Shown piece by piece: positions 34,246 through 43,302 of a stretch of DNA of 48,584 nucleotides. The notes below the pieces were generated by a model. The model saw nothing but the letters and a program-made list of their open reading frames with translations. It did not search any database and was not told the DNA's origin. Each line of letters opens with the position of its first letter. Within the stretch, counting starts at the first letter, position 1. This stretch comes from Thiohalocapsa sp. (lineage in GTDB: Bacteria > Pseudomonadota > Gammaproteobacteria > Chromatiales > Chromatiaceae): NCBI GenBank assembly GCA_028277725.1, contig JANQFX010000121.1:1-48584 (forward strand), in the 5' to 3' direction. Position numbers and translations under genes: made by a program.

Positions 34246-34575
34246 GTCCCCAATTCCAAACCGGGGCCCGCCGAAAGGCCGCGCACTGCCTCAAAGTCCG
34301 GCCGAGTGCGCGGACTGGGAGACGCCGAATCGCTTGGTTTAGGCGCAGGCCACTGCTGGGCGGCTGGTTTCATGTCGGCCCTATACATAAATTGGCTTAG
34401 TACGATACTATTAATACCTTAACATTATTATGACTTCCCATCAGATACCTGACTTATCCATAAGCTCTGATCGGGCCTCCGGGCAGAGCTGGAACCGCCC
34501 TGGGTCCTTCGCCTCCCCCTGAGAGCAGGTCCTGGCATGTTCGCGACGACTTTGGGAACAAGGAGAGCCAATCGG
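34246..34575. promoter_or_regulatory. Divergent promoter region, kinase / binding protein
   Basis: 330 bases between two divergent genes. The middle (34380-34445) is strongly A+T-rich, with TATA-like stretches, and probably holds one or both promoters. No clear operator dyad was seen. Confidence 0.4.
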
Positions 34576-35616
34576 ATGTCTAGGATTATTTTCCAAGCAC
34601 TCTTCATTTTCGCATGCCTCCTGCCTGCCATCGCGAGGCCGGTGCCGGCGGCCGCCGGTCCTACCCTCGAAACCGTGAAGGAGCGCGACGTTCTGCGATG
34701 CGGTGTCAGAGGCGGCCTGGTCGGGTTTTCCGACATCGGTGTGAACGGGGAATGGTCTGGCCTGGACGTGGACTTCTGCCGCGCCGTGGCCGCCGCCGTT
34801 CTTGGCGATCGCAAGAAAGTGGAATTCATCCCCCTGAACGCCGCCGCCCGCTTTCCGGCGCTTCAAGCGGGTGAAATCGACGTGCTCAGCCGGAACACGA
34901 CCTGGACCTTCACCCGCGAGACCACCATGGGCATCGAATTCCTGGCGACGACCTATTATGACGGTCAGGGCTTCCTGGGGCGTGTATCCCTCGGCGCGAA
35001 AAGCCTAGGGGACCTGAAGCCCGGGGTCAGGATCTGCTTTACGACAAGCACTACCACCGAAAAAAATCTCGCCAACTACGCGCTGAACAATGACTTGCAG
35101 TTCACGGCGGTCCCCTTCAACTCCACCAATGAGGCCAGGGTCGCCTTCTTCGCCGGTCGCTGCGATCTCTTCACCGCCGACCAGTCACAGCTCGCCTCCA
35201 TGCGCAATACGGAGGCTCCGAACCCGGACGACTATGTCATCCTGTCGGACATCATCTCCAAGGAGCCCTTGGGTCCCGCGGTCCGCGACGGCGACCAGCA
35301 ATGGCGGGAGATCGTCCAGTGGGTCGTCTTCGCCACCATCGAGGCGGAGGAAATGGGCATCGACTCGGCCAATGCGGAAGCCCTGCGCAAGGACGCAAGC
35401 GACCCGGCCGTCCAGACCATGCTCGGGTCCCTTCCGGGCATCGGAAAGGGCCTCGGGCTCGATGATGAGTGGGTTTTCCGCGTGATCCGTCAGGTGGGCA
35501 ACTATGGCCAGATCTTCGAGCGCAACGTCGGTGTCGACACGGCGCTCGCTCTGGAACGGGGCCTCAACGCCCTTTGGACGAACGGCGGCCTCATGTACGC
35601 ACCACCTTTGCGCTAG
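34576..35616 (+). CDS. Amino-acid ABC-type periplasmic binding protein (AapJ/BztA-like), orphan
   Basis: 346 residues from the ATG at 34576 (AAGGAGAG upstream). Signal peptide MSRIIFQALFIFACLLPAIARPVPAAA. The mature protein matches family 3 solute-binding proteins of the general L-amino acid transporter: VLRCGVRGGLVGFSDIGVNGEWSGLDVDFCRAVAAAVLGD, then DVLSRNTTWTFTRE, and the C-terminal NYGQIFERNVG...LNALWTNGGLMYAPPLR. No permease or ATPase genes of this class follow, so it either works with a distant transporter or is the ligand-sensing partner of the divergent histidine kinase. Confidence 0.88.
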   Translation: MSRIIFQALFIFACLLPAIARPVPAAAGPTLETVKERDVLRCGVRGGLVGFSDIGVNGEWSGLDVDFCRAVAAAVLGDRKKVEFIPLNAAARFPALQAGEIDVLSRNTTWTFTRETTMGIEFLATTYYDGQGFLGRVSLGAKSLGDLKPGVRICFTTSTTTEKNLANYALNNDLQFTAVPFNSTNEARVAFFAGRCDLFTADQSQLASMRNTEAPNPDDYVILSDIISKEPLGPAVRDGDQQWREIVQWVVFATIEAEEMGIDSANAEALRKDASDPAVQTMLGSLPGIGKGLGLDDEWVFRVIRQVGNYGQIFERNVGVDTALALERGLNALWTNGGLMYAPPLR

Positions 35617-35947
35617 GTGTGGAGTCTCGACAGGTAGCTCCCTGTCAGGCTGATTTGGCTGCACACCTGGCGCACCCGCTCGACCTTAACTCATCGATAG
35701 CGAGAGAGAACCGCGTGACCCCATCGTAGGGGCCACGGCCAGTCTGCGAATTACATCGAAAGACCCGGGGTCCATCTGAGATTCCTGGAACGGCTCAAGG
35801 TCCCATGCAAGATGACGCCCACATTATTGCGATAATGGCATCAACAATTGCCATTATACTATTAGTTTCTGATATCAATAAGACCTAGGCTTGGCAAAGC
35901 GCGCGCCACAACGGAAACGGACGCCGCGCATGGCAAGGGAGGTCAGA
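35617..35947. promoter_or_regulatory. Upstream region of the peptide transporter operon
   Basis: No gene. It contains a dyad at 35832-35857 (ATAATGGC-N10-GCCATTAT) in an A+T-rich stretch, a likely promoter/operator for the downstream operon. The even spacing does not fit the LysR T-N11-A form, so a regulator of another family may act here. Confidence 0.45.
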
Positions 35948-37471
35948 ATGGATCGGTTCAAACTCATAGGCCTGCTGGCCGCGCTGGCGATGGCGTCCGG
36001 CATACAGCAGGCCCAGGCGGACAAATCGGACGACACGCTTCGGATCGCCTGGGGCGCCGACGGTGTGATGCACAACGCCGACAACTACTACGGCGCGACC
36101 CGCGCCGGAATCTGGTTCAGCAAGATGGTCTGGGACACGCTGATCGAGCGGGATCCGACGACCTCGGAATACCGGCCGAACCTGGCAAAGACCTGGACCT
36201 GGGTCGACGACACCACGCTCGAGTTCGAGCTGCGCCAGGGCATCAAGTTTCACAACGGCGAAGCCTTTGACGCCGATGACGTCGTCTATACCTACAACAA
36301 GGTCTCCTCCGACAGCGGCGTCAAGTTCCAGCGGATCGTGAACTGGATCGACAAGGTCGAAAAGGTCGAGCGATACAGGGTCCGTATCCACACCAAGGAG
36401 AAGTTTCCCCAGGCGATCGAGTTTCTCTCGGGGCCGATGCCGGTCTATCCCAACGAATACTACGAGAGCGTCGGCGCGGAGGGCATGTCGAAGATGCCGA
36501 TCGGCACCGGGCCCTACAAGGTCGTCAGCATGAAGCCGGGCGAGGAGTACAGGCTTGTCCGCAACGAGGACTACACCTGGGGCGGACCGAAAAGCATGGC
36601 GAAGATCAAGAACGTGGTCGTTCGCGAGCTGCCCGATCTGCAAACCCAGGTGGCCGAGCTCATCGCGGGCGGCATCGACGTCACGGCCGACCTTACGACG
36701 GACCTGGCCGAGAAGCTCGACGGCACGCCGGGCGTCAGCGCCGAACAGGCGGGGACGCTGCGGGTCTTCTACCTGGGCTTCGACGCCGCCGGCCGAACCG
36801 GCCACAAGGCGATGACGGATTTGCGGGTTCGTCGTGCAATCGCCCACGCCATCAATCGCAGGTCGATCGTCGACAACCTGATGCGAGGTGCCGCGCGGGT
36901 TCTCGATACGCCTTGTCATCCACAACAGTTCGGCTGTGTGGAATCGGCTGCCATGGCTTACGACTACGACGTGGAGAAGGCCAAGAGCCTGCTTGCCGAT
37001 GCCGGCTACGGCGATGGCTTCGAGGTGGATCTCTATGCCGAAGCGCCGGCGCAGGAGGCCGAGGCGATCATCGGCGATCTGGCGGCGGTCGGTATCAAGG
37101 CGAAACTGAACCGCCTGCCATGGGAAGCCTACCGCGACGCGCAACTGGCGAACAAAGCGCCCCTGTTCCTGACCAACTGGGGCTCCTACTCGCTCGCCGA
37201 TGCCGCGGCCATCATCAGTGTGTTCTTCAGCGGCAACGAAGACGATTTCGCGCGGGATCGGGAGGTCACCGAATGGCTCGGCATCGCCGATACCAGCACC
37301 GCCCCCGAGACGCGCAAGGCGTTCTACGCCAAGGCGATCGAGCGCATCACCGAGCAAGCCTATTTCCTCTCGCTGTTCAGCGGCATCCGCAGCTACGGCT
37401 ACGATTCGAACCTGGCCTTCGTCGCCTATGTGGACGAGATCCCGCGCTTCTACGAATACAGCTGGAAGTAA
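35948..37471 (+). CDS. Peptide ABC transporter substrate-binding protein (family 5)
   Basis: 507 residues from the ATG at 35948, with AGGGAGG upstream. Signal peptide MDRFKLIGLLAALAMASGIQQAQA with no lipobox, so a soluble periplasmic protein. The family 5 signature is present: LAKTWTWVDDTTLEFELRQGIKFHNGEAFDADDVVYTYNKV. It binds a peptide or related solute for the DppBCDF-type complex encoded downstream. A strong hairpin follows the gene and may keep its transcript more abundant than the rest of the operon. Confidence 0.93.
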   Translation: MDRFKLIGLLAALAMASGIQQAQADKSDDTLRIAWGADGVMHNADNYYGATRAGIWFSKMVWDTLIERDPTTSEYRPNLAKTWTWVDDTTLEFELRQGIKFHNGEAFDADDVVYTYNKVSSDSGVKFQRIVNWIDKVEKVERYRVRIHTKEKFPQAIEFLSGPMPVYPNEYYESVGAEGMSKMPIGTGPYKVVSMKPGEEYRLVRNEDYTWGGPKSMAKIKNVVVRELPDLQTQVAELIAGGIDVTADLTTDLAEKLDGTPGVSAEQAGTLRVFYLGFDAAGRTGHKAMTDLRVRRAIAHAINRRSIVDNLMRGAARVLDTPCHPQQFGCVESAAMAYDYDVEKAKSLLADAGYGDGFEVDLYAEAPAQEAEAIIGDLAAVGIKAKLNRLPWEAYRDAQLANKAPLFLTNWGSYSLADAAAIISVFFSGNEDDFARDREVTEWLGIADTSTAPETRKAFYAKAIERITEQAYFLSLFSGIRSYGYDSNLAFVAYVDEIPRFYEYSWK

Positions 37472-37484
37472 GCCAGGCGATGCC

Positions 37485-37510
37485 GGCGGCGCGCGCCAGG
37501 GCGCGCCGCC
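37485..37510 (+). terminator. Intercistronic hairpin after the binding-protein gene
   Basis: GGCGGCGCGC and GCGCGCCGCC form a perfect 10-bp GC stem with a 6-base loop, followed by GCTTTCT. It lies between the binding-protein gene and the dipeptidase gene of one operon. It is probably an attenuator or an RNA 3'-end protector that sets a higher level of the binding protein. Confidence 0.6.
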
Positions 37511-37541
37511 GCTTTCTCAAGGCGCAGAAAGGACTTTTGCC

Positions 37542-38576
37542 GTGAATCCCGAGACGACCGCCGCGCGCGAGCCAGCGGCAAAGATACCGGCTGCGACACG
37601 CGAGCTGCATAGCGATGCCCTGGTCTGCGACCTGGTCCTGCCTTGGACCGACTACGGCAGCCGGGAGCTGCGTGAGCAGACGCTGCCGCGCTTGATGGCG
37701 AGCGGCGTCGACTTCGTCTCGCTGACGCTGGCCTCGGATGCGGAGTTCCAAGCCGAGGTCTTCAAGAAGATCGCCCGGGAGCGCCGCTTTGTCCTGGGTC
37801 AGCCGGACCGCTTCCTGCTGATCGAGACCGCCGACGACATCCTGGCGGCGAAACGGGACGGCAAGCTCGCGGTCTCGTTCAATCTTCAGGGCACGAATGC
37901 CCTGGCCGGCAATCTCGATATGGTCGAAACCCTGTACAAGCTCGGCGTCCGGCAGACCCTGATGGCCTACAACAAGAAGAACTTCGTCGGCGACGGCTGC
38001 CACGAGCGCACCGATTGCGGCCTGAGCCTCTTCGGTGTCGAGCTGGTCCAGGAGATGAACCGGGTCGGCATGATCGTCGACTGCAGCCACACCGGCTATC
38101 GCACCTCCATGGAGGTCATGGAAGTCTCGAGCGAACCGGTGATCTTCTCCCACTCCAATCCGCGATCCTTGTGGGAGCATGACCGCAACATCCGGGACGA
38201 CCAGGCCAAGGCCTGCGCGAAGACCGGCGGCCTGGTCGGCGTCGTGGGCGTCGGCATCTTCATGGGCGACGACGACGCCTCGACCGGCACGCTCCTCAGG
38301 CAGATCGACTTCTATGCGGAGCTGATCGGCACGGAGCACATCGCGCTGGGATTGGACTATGTTTACGACGTCGACGACATGCGCCGCTACATGGCCGGGG
38401 TCAAATCGCCGGCCGGAGGCAACTACAAGAACATGACGAACTTTTTCCAGCCGGAGCAACTGCCGGAGCTGACGGAAGCGATGATCTCGAGCGGCTACAG
38501 CGAGCGCGCGGTGCGCGACGTGCTCGGCGAGAACTTTCTGAGGGTCGCAAGGCAGGTATGGCGCAAGGCCGCCTGA
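37542..38576 (+). CDS. M19 (membrane dipeptidase)-like protein with altered metal site
   Basis: 344 residues from GTG at 37542 (AAAGGA upstream); the longer frame runs through the binding-protein gene. The barrel core matches M19 renal-dipeptidase-like enzymes: NLDMVETLYKLGVRQTLMAYN, GLSLFGVELVQEMNRVGMIVDCSH, FSHSNPRSLWEHDRNIRDDQ, and IALGLDYVYD. His183 and His204 have the 21-residue spacing of the family zinc ligands. The usual N-terminal H-x-D is missing (ALVCDLVLPW) and the bridging Glu is Gln116 (FNLQGTN). It may be a subfamily with one metal or another activity. It sits between the binding protein and the permeases, so it probably acts on the imported compound. Confidence 0.82.
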   Translation: MNPETTAAREPAAKIPAATRELHSDALVCDLVLPWTDYGSRELREQTLPRLMASGVDFVSLTLASDAEFQAEVFKKIARERRFVLGQPDRFLLIETADDILAAKRDGKLAVSFNLQGTNALAGNLDMVETLYKLGVRQTLMAYNKKNFVGDGCHERTDCGLSLFGVELVQEMNRVGMIVDCSHTGYRTSMEVMEVSSEPVIFSHSNPRSLWEHDRNIRDDQAKACAKTGGLVGVVGVGIFMGDDDASTGTLLRQIDFYAELIGTEHIALGLDYVYDVDDMRRYMAGVKSPAGGNYKNMTNFFQPEQLPELTEAMISSGYSERAVRDVLGENFLRVARQVWRKAA

Positions 38577-38582
38577 CCTCGC

Positions 38583-39500
38583 ATGCTGACCTTCACGATC
38601 AAGCGGCTGTTCAGCGCCCTCCTCACGCTCCTGCTGATCTCGATCTTCACCTTCTCGCTGGCGCACCTGGCCGGCGACCCGGCGATCGCCATCGCAGGAC
38701 GGGAGGCATCGGCCGAGGATATCGCCAGGATCAGGGCGCATTACGGCTTCGACCGGCCGCTGGTCCAGCAGTACCTGGCCTGGTGCGGCCAGGCGCTCGT
38801 CGGCGATTTCGGACGGTCGTATCACTACCAGCAGGCCGTATCGGAGATGCTGGCGACGCGCCTGCCGATCACCCTCATCCTGGGTATCAGCGCGCTGGGC
38901 TTCGCCTTGGCGATCTCGCTGCCCCTGGGCATCGTCGCCGCCATCAGGCCGAACTCCCTGATCGATCGGATTTCGCTTGGGTTGGCGGTCGTCGGCCAGG
39001 CGATGCCGACCTTCTGGTTCGCGCTCGTGATGATCGTGGTCTTCGGTCTCACGTTAAGATGGCTCCCCATCTCCGGCAACGCGAGCTGGCAGAACTTCGT
39101 CATGCCGACCATCGCGCTCGGCTACTTCGCGACGCCGGCGCTGATGCGCCTGACCCGCGCCGGGATGATCGACGCCCTGGAGTCCGACTTCGTCCGAACA
39201 GCCCGAGCGAAGGGATTGAGCCAGACGAGCATCCTGTTCAAGCACGCGCTGCGGAACGTGATGATTCCGGTGGTGTCCGTTTCGGCCGTCCAATGCGGCG
39301 CCATGCTGAGCGGGTCGATCGTGGTCGAGCAGATCTTCGCCCTGCAGGGCATAGGCTGGCTGGGATACGACGCCACCGTCCGCTCCGATCTGCCGGTCGT
39401 GCAGGCGATCACCCTTGTCATCGCCGCCTTCTATGTCCTTTTGACGCTGCTTGCGGACCTGCTGAACGCGGTCCTCGATCCGCGGATCCGGATCGGCTGA
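38583..39500 (+). CDS. dppB: Peptide ABC transporter permease (DppB-type)
   Basis: 305 residues. Starts MLTFTIKRLFSALLTLLLISIFTFSLAHLAGDPA, typical for DppB/OppB, with six membrane segments and the permease EAA region RAGMIDALESDFVRTARAKGLSQTSILFKHALRN. It forms the inner-membrane channel with the next gene product and begins six bases after the dipeptidase-like gene. The symbol is by family; the real substrate may be another small solute. Confidence 0.92.
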   Translation: MLTFTIKRLFSALLTLLLISIFTFSLAHLAGDPAIAIAGREASAEDIARIRAHYGFDRPLVQQYLAWCGQALVGDFGRSYHYQQAVSEMLATRLPITLILGISALGFALAISLPLGIVAAIRPNSLIDRISLGLAVVGQAMPTFWFALVMIVVFGLTLRWLPISGNASWQNFVMPTIALGYFATPALMRLTRAGMIDALESDFVRTARAKGLSQTSILFKHALRNVMIPVVSVSAVQCGAMLSGSIVVEQIFALQGIGWLGYDATVRSDLPVVQAITLVIAAFYVLLTLLADLLNAVLDPRIRIG

Positions 39501-39513
39501 GAGGCGCGGCGAC

Positions 39514-40386
39514 ATGACCGGACCCCGAGGACGAAGCCTCCGCAGCCTGGCGCGCCGGGCGGCCGGCAACGCGAGCGTCGTGACGAGCGGCGCCTTTCTG
39601 ATCGCGATCACGGTCATCGCGGTCGCGGCGCCGCTCATCGCGCCCTACGATCCCTATGCGCACGACCTGTCGCGGCGCCTGCTGCCGCCGATCTTCTTCG
39701 AAGGCCACGACGCCGCCCATCTGCTGGGCACCGATCCCTTCGGCCGGGATTACCTGTCCCGCCTGATCTACGGCGCGCAGATCTCTCTCGTCATCGGCGC
39801 GTCCGTGATGCTGATCTCCGGGCTCATCGGCACCACCCTGGGACTGCTCGCCGGCTACTACGGCGGCCGCATAGACCAGGTGATCATGTTCGTCGTGAAC
39901 ACCCGTCTCGCGCTGCCGATATTCCTCGTCGCGATGTCGGTGGTGGTGGTCTTCGGCACCTCGATCACCGGAACGATACTGACGATCAGCCTGTTCCTCT
40001 GGGACCGCTTCGCGGTCGTGGTGAGAAGCGCGACCCAGCAGGCCGTCAGCCGGGACTACGTCATGGCGGCGCGCAGCATCGGATGTTCGAACGGCTACAT
40101 CCTGCTGGGAGAGATCCTGCCGAACCTGGTCAACGCCGTCATCGTGATCGGCACCATCGAGATGGCCTACGCCATCCTGATCGAGGCCGCCCTGTCGTTC
40201 CTCGGCTTCGGCATTCAGGAGCCCACGCCCTCCTGGGGCCTGATGCTTGCCCAGGCCCGCCAGTACCTCTTCTTCGAGTCCTGGCTGCTCTACATACCGG
40301 GCGCCGCCTTGTTCTTCCTGGTGCTGGCGATCAACCTCTTCGGCGATGGTCTTCGGGACCTGCTCGCCGCGGGAGACAGGGCATGA
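39514..40386 (+). CDS. dppC: Peptide ABC transporter permease (DppC-type)
   Basis: 290 residues. A DppC/OppC-type permease with the N-terminal segment LIAPYDPYAHDLSRRLLPP...HLLGTDPFGRDYLSRLIYGAQISL and the coupling loop QQAVSRDYVMAARSIGCSNGYILLGEILPNLVN. Six membrane spans. It pairs with the DppB-type protein. Its stop overlaps the start of the ATPase gene (ATGA). Confidence 0.92.
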   Translation: MTGPRGRSLRSLARRAAGNASVVTSGAFLIAITVIAVAAPLIAPYDPYAHDLSRRLLPPIFFEGHDAAHLLGTDPFGRDYLSRLIYGAQISLVIGASVMLISGLIGTTLGLLAGYYGGRIDQVIMFVVNTRLALPIFLVAMSVVVVFGTSITGTILTISLFLWDRFAVVVRSATQQAVSRDYVMAARSIGCSNGYILLGEILPNLVNAVIVIGTIEMAYAILIEAALSFLGFGIQEPTPSWGLMLAQARQYLFFESWLLYIPGAALFFLVLAINLFGDGLRDLLAAGDRA

Positions 40387-41390
40387 GCGCCGTCCTGGAA
40401 CTGGAGCGGCTCAACGTCCGCTTTCCACTGACCTCCGGCGTCCTGCACGCCGTGCGCGACGTCAGCTTCCGGGTCGAGCCGAGGGAGATCCTGGCGATTG
40501 TCGGCGAGTCCGGCTGCGGCAAGTCCATGACCGCGCTCGCCATCATGAACCTGCTGCACAGGCGGGCGGAACGCCGGGTCGAAGCGCTCAGGTTTCGCGG
40601 GGAAGACATCGCCCGGCTCCCGCAACGGAAGTTCAATCGGCTCCGCGGCGACCGCATGGCGATGATCTTCCAGGAGCCCATGACCTCGCTCAATCCCGTC
40701 TACACCATCGGCGACCAGCTGGAGGAAGTCTTCCTCCGGCACCGCGCCGCCACACGCGAAGACGCGCGGCGGCGCGCGCGCAGCCTGCTCGAGAAGGTCG
40801 GCATCCCGGCGCCCGATCAGCGCATGCGTCAATATCCGCACCAGCTCTCCGGCGGCCTGAGGCAACGGGTGATGATCGCGATGGCCTTGATGTGCGAGCC
40901 GGACCTGATCATCGCCGACGAGCCGACAACCGCCCTCGACGTTACGATTCAGGCGCAGGTCCTGGCGCTCCTGAAGCGTCTGCAGGCCGAGTTCGAGATG
41001 GCGATGATCCTGATCACCCACGACCTCGGCGTGGTGGCGCGCATGGCGGACCGGGTCCTGGTCATGTATGCGGGCGAGATCGTGGAATCCGGGCCGACCC
41101 GTCGGATCTTCGACAGCCCGAGCCATCCCTACACCCAGGGCCTCCTGCGCTGCCTGCCGCAGCTCTCCGCTGCCGATGACGCGGATGCCCGCTTGGGCAC
41201 GATTGCCGGCGTCGTTCCCTCGCTGGTCGGCGAGGTCCGCGGCTGCGCCTTCGCGAACCGCTGTCCCCACGTTGTCGACGCCTGTCGAGCGGACAGAGTG
41301 GCGGTGGCCGCCGCCGCTGCGGAGCATTCCTACCGCTGTCTGATTCCGCCCGAGCGGACACTGGCGAACTTCCGCGAGACCGCAAGATGA
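40383..41390 (+). CDS. dppD: Peptide ABC transporter ATPase (DppD-type)
   Basis: 335 residues from the ATG at 40383, which overlaps the permease stop; the longer frame from 40083 is a shadow in the permease gene. Walker [10 protein letters not shown]-loop [19 protein letters not shown], signature LSGGLRQRV, Walker [14 protein letters not shown]-loop THDL. The C-terminal oligopeptide-ATPase domain is present, with the Cys pattern [15 protein letters not shown] that may hold an Fe-S cluster in this family. It powers uptake together with the DppF-type ATPase. Confidence 0.95.
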   Translation: MSAVLELERLNVRFPLTSGVLHAVRDVSFRVEPREILAIVGESGCGKSMTALAIMNLLHRRAERRVEALRFRGEDIARLPQRKFNRLRGDRMAMIFQEPMTSLNPVYTIGDQLEEVFLRHRAATREDARRRARSLLEKVGIPAPDQRMRQYPHQLSGGLRQRVMIAMALMCEPDLIIADEPTTALDVTIQAQVLALLKRLQAEFEMAMILITHDLGVVARMADRVLVMYAGEIVESGPTRRIFDSPSHPYTQGLLRCLPQLSAADDADARLGTIAGVVPSLVGEVRGCAFANRCPHVVDACRADRVAVAAAAAEHSYRCLIPPERTLANFRETAR

Positions 41391-42373
41391 CCGAGGTCGT
41401 GCTCGAGGCCCGTGACCTGCATCGCAGCTACGCTGTCTCGCGCGGTCCGATGGCTCGGGGGGCGACCCTGACCGCGGTCGGCGGGGTCAGCCTGCGCATC
41501 GAGCGCGGGAGCGTGCTCGGGCTGGTGGGAGAGTCGGGCTGCGGCAAGTCGACTTTGGCCCGCCTTCTGCTGGGCCTCGAGGCCCCAACGGTGGGCGAGG
41601 TGCGGCTCGGCGGCCGGCCGGTTTCCTCGATGGATCGTCTGGAGCGCAGCCGCAAGATCCAGGTCGTCTTCCAGGATCCCAACTCGTCGCTCAACCCGAG
41701 CAAGACGGTCCTCTCGATCGTAACCCTGCCGCTTCGCGTCCACCGGCTGGGCGACCGGCCCGCGCGGGAGCGGCGCGCCATAGAGATGCTGGACCTGGTC
41801 GGCCTGCCCCAGCGCGTCCTCACGAGCCTGCCCGGCGATCTCTCCGGCGGGCAGCGCCAGCGGGTCGCCATCGCCCGTGCGCTCGTGACCCGGCCCGAGA
41901 TCGTCATCTGCGACGAACCGACCTCGGCGCTCGACGTCTCGGTTCAATCCCAGATCCTCAACCTCTTGCTGGACCTGAGGCAACAGCTTGGCCTGACCTA
42001 CATCATGATTTCGCACGATCTGGCGGTCGTCCGGCATCTGGCGACGCGCGTCGCCGTCATGTATCTGGGACGGATTGTCGAGGAAGCCGACACCCGGGCG
42101 CTCTTCGAGACCCCTCAGCATCCCTACACCCGCATCCTGCTGAACTCGATCCTGACGCCGGAGCCCGACAAGGGACTGCCGGAGACCGCGCTCGGAACGA
42201 CCTTCCCGAATCCACTCGACCTTCCCCAGGGTTGCCGGTTTCATCCACGCTGTCCTGAGGCGATCCCGACGTGCGCACGAGAATCGCCGCCCCGAGTCCG
42301 GCGCCGCCCAGGCGGCACGGTGGAGTGTCACCTCTACCGTGACCAGGACCGACGCCGCGAGAAGGAGACCTGA
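41387..42373 (+). CDS. dppF: Peptide ABC transporter ATPase (DppF-type)
   Basis: 328 residues, overlapping the previous gene by four bases. Walker [11 protein letters not shown]-loop VVFQDPNSSLNPSKTVL, signature LSGGQRQRV, Walker B IVICDEPTSALD, H-loop SHDL. The C-terminal oligo_HPY domain has CRFHPRCPEAIPTCARE, the Cys pattern of the family. It is the last gene of the operon and converges on a LysR gene with only 14 bases between the stops. Confidence 0.95.
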   Translation: MTEVVLEARDLHRSYAVSRGPMARGATLTAVGGVSLRIERGSVLGLVGESGCGKSTLARLLLGLEAPTVGEVRLGGRPVSSMDRLERSRKIQVVFQDPNSSLNPSKTVLSIVTLPLRVHRLGDRPARERRAIEMLDLVGLPQRVLTSLPGDLSGGQRQRVAIARALVTRPEIVICDEPTSALDVSVQSQILNLLLDLRQQLGLTYIMISHDLAVVRHLATRVAVMYLGRIVEEADTRALFETPQHPYTRILLNSILTPEPDKGLPETALGTTFPNPLDLPQGCRFHPRCPEAIPTCARESPPRVRRRPGGTVECHLYRDQDRRREKET

Positions 42374-42387
42374 AGCGCGCGAGCGGC

Positions 42388-43302
42388 TCAGCTCGCCGTT
42401 GTGCCGTGCTCCGCTACGACCTCCGTCGCAGCGTCGATGAAGTGCCCGAGGGCGGGCGACGCCGCCCGGCGGTCCCTGCGCCAGATCGCGGAGGTCGGAA
42501 CCGCTGGCGGGCTTTCGCGGAGCGGCCGCAGGGAGATCCCCTTCAAGGCTCGGATCCAGGCGCTGTCGACGTGGAGCGTGACGCCCATTGCGGCCGCCAC
42601 CAGCCCCATGATGCCGTCGCTGTGCTCCGCTTCCTGGATGACCTTCGGGACGAATCCCTGGGCCCGGCAGAAGTCGCGGATCAGTCGGTTGTAGGACTTC
42701 CAGGTGTCCCAGCGTCCCATGACGAAGGGCTCCTCAGCGAGATCGGTGATCGATATCGTCTTTCTGCGAACAAGGGGATGGGACGAAGGCAAGACGCAGA
42801 CGACCCGTTCCTCGCGCACCACCAAGTGGTCGAATTCGGCGTGAGACTGCCGGCCGGTGATGAAGGCAATGTCGAACTCGTCGTCCAACACCATCTCCAC
42901 CGCCTGCGGCGTCGTGGAATCGATGAGGCTCACCTCCATGTCCGGGAAATCGGCGCGAAACCGACGCACGATTTGAGGCAGAAGTCCGTTGATCGCGTAG
43001 TCGTTGAAGCCCACGCGGAGCTCCCCCGCGACGCCGCCGTGGGCCCGTTGCGCCAGGTCGACGGCCCGGTCGAGTTCGGAGACCAGGTTGCTTGTCTGCT
43101 TCAGGAAGACTCGGCCGGATTCCGTCAGTCGGGTCACCCGTGTCGTCCGCTCGAAGAGGCTGACCTGCATGGCCGCCTCGAGGTCCTTGATCGTGCGGCT
43201 CAGTGCGGGCTGAGCAATCCCGAGACGCTCGGATGCACGGCGGAAGCTCAGCGCCTCCGCGACAGCGTGGAAGGCCCGGATATGTCTGAGCTCCACAGGC
43301 AT
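42388..43302 (-). CDS. LysR-family transcriptional regulator (end of peptide operon)
   Basis: 304 residues. Helix-turn-helix near residues 1-60 (MPVELRHIRAFHAVAEALSFRRASERLGIAQPALSRTIKDLEAAMQVSLFERTTR) and a LysR effector domain (GELRVGFNDYAINGLLPQIVRRFRADFPDMEVSLIDS). It belongs to the branch that includes CatR/CbbR-like activators of catabolic genes. It is convergent with dppF and may regulate the transporter operon at a distance, or a gene outside it; there is no divergent partner gene. Confidence 0.92.
   Translation of the reverse strand: MPVELRHIRAFHAVAEALSFRRASERLGIAQPALSRTIKDLEAAMQVSLFERTTRVTRLTESGRVFLKQTSNLVSELDRAVDLAQRAHGGVAGELRVGFNDYAINGLLPQIVRRFRADFPDMEVSLIDSTTPQAVEMVLDDEFDIAFITGRQSHAEFDHLVVREERVVCVLPSSHPLVRRKTISITDLAEEPFVMGRWDTWKSYNRLIRDFCRAQGFVPKVIQEAEHSDGIMGLVAAAMGVTLHVDSAWIRALKGISLRPLRESPPAVPTSAIWRRDRRAASPALGHFIDAATEVVAEHGTTAS

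Noticed and set aside
42379..42396. Hairpin GCGAGC-N6-GCTCGC between dppF and lysR
   Set aside because: Only 6-bp arms, within the lysR 3' end and without a T-run; too weak to call a terminator.
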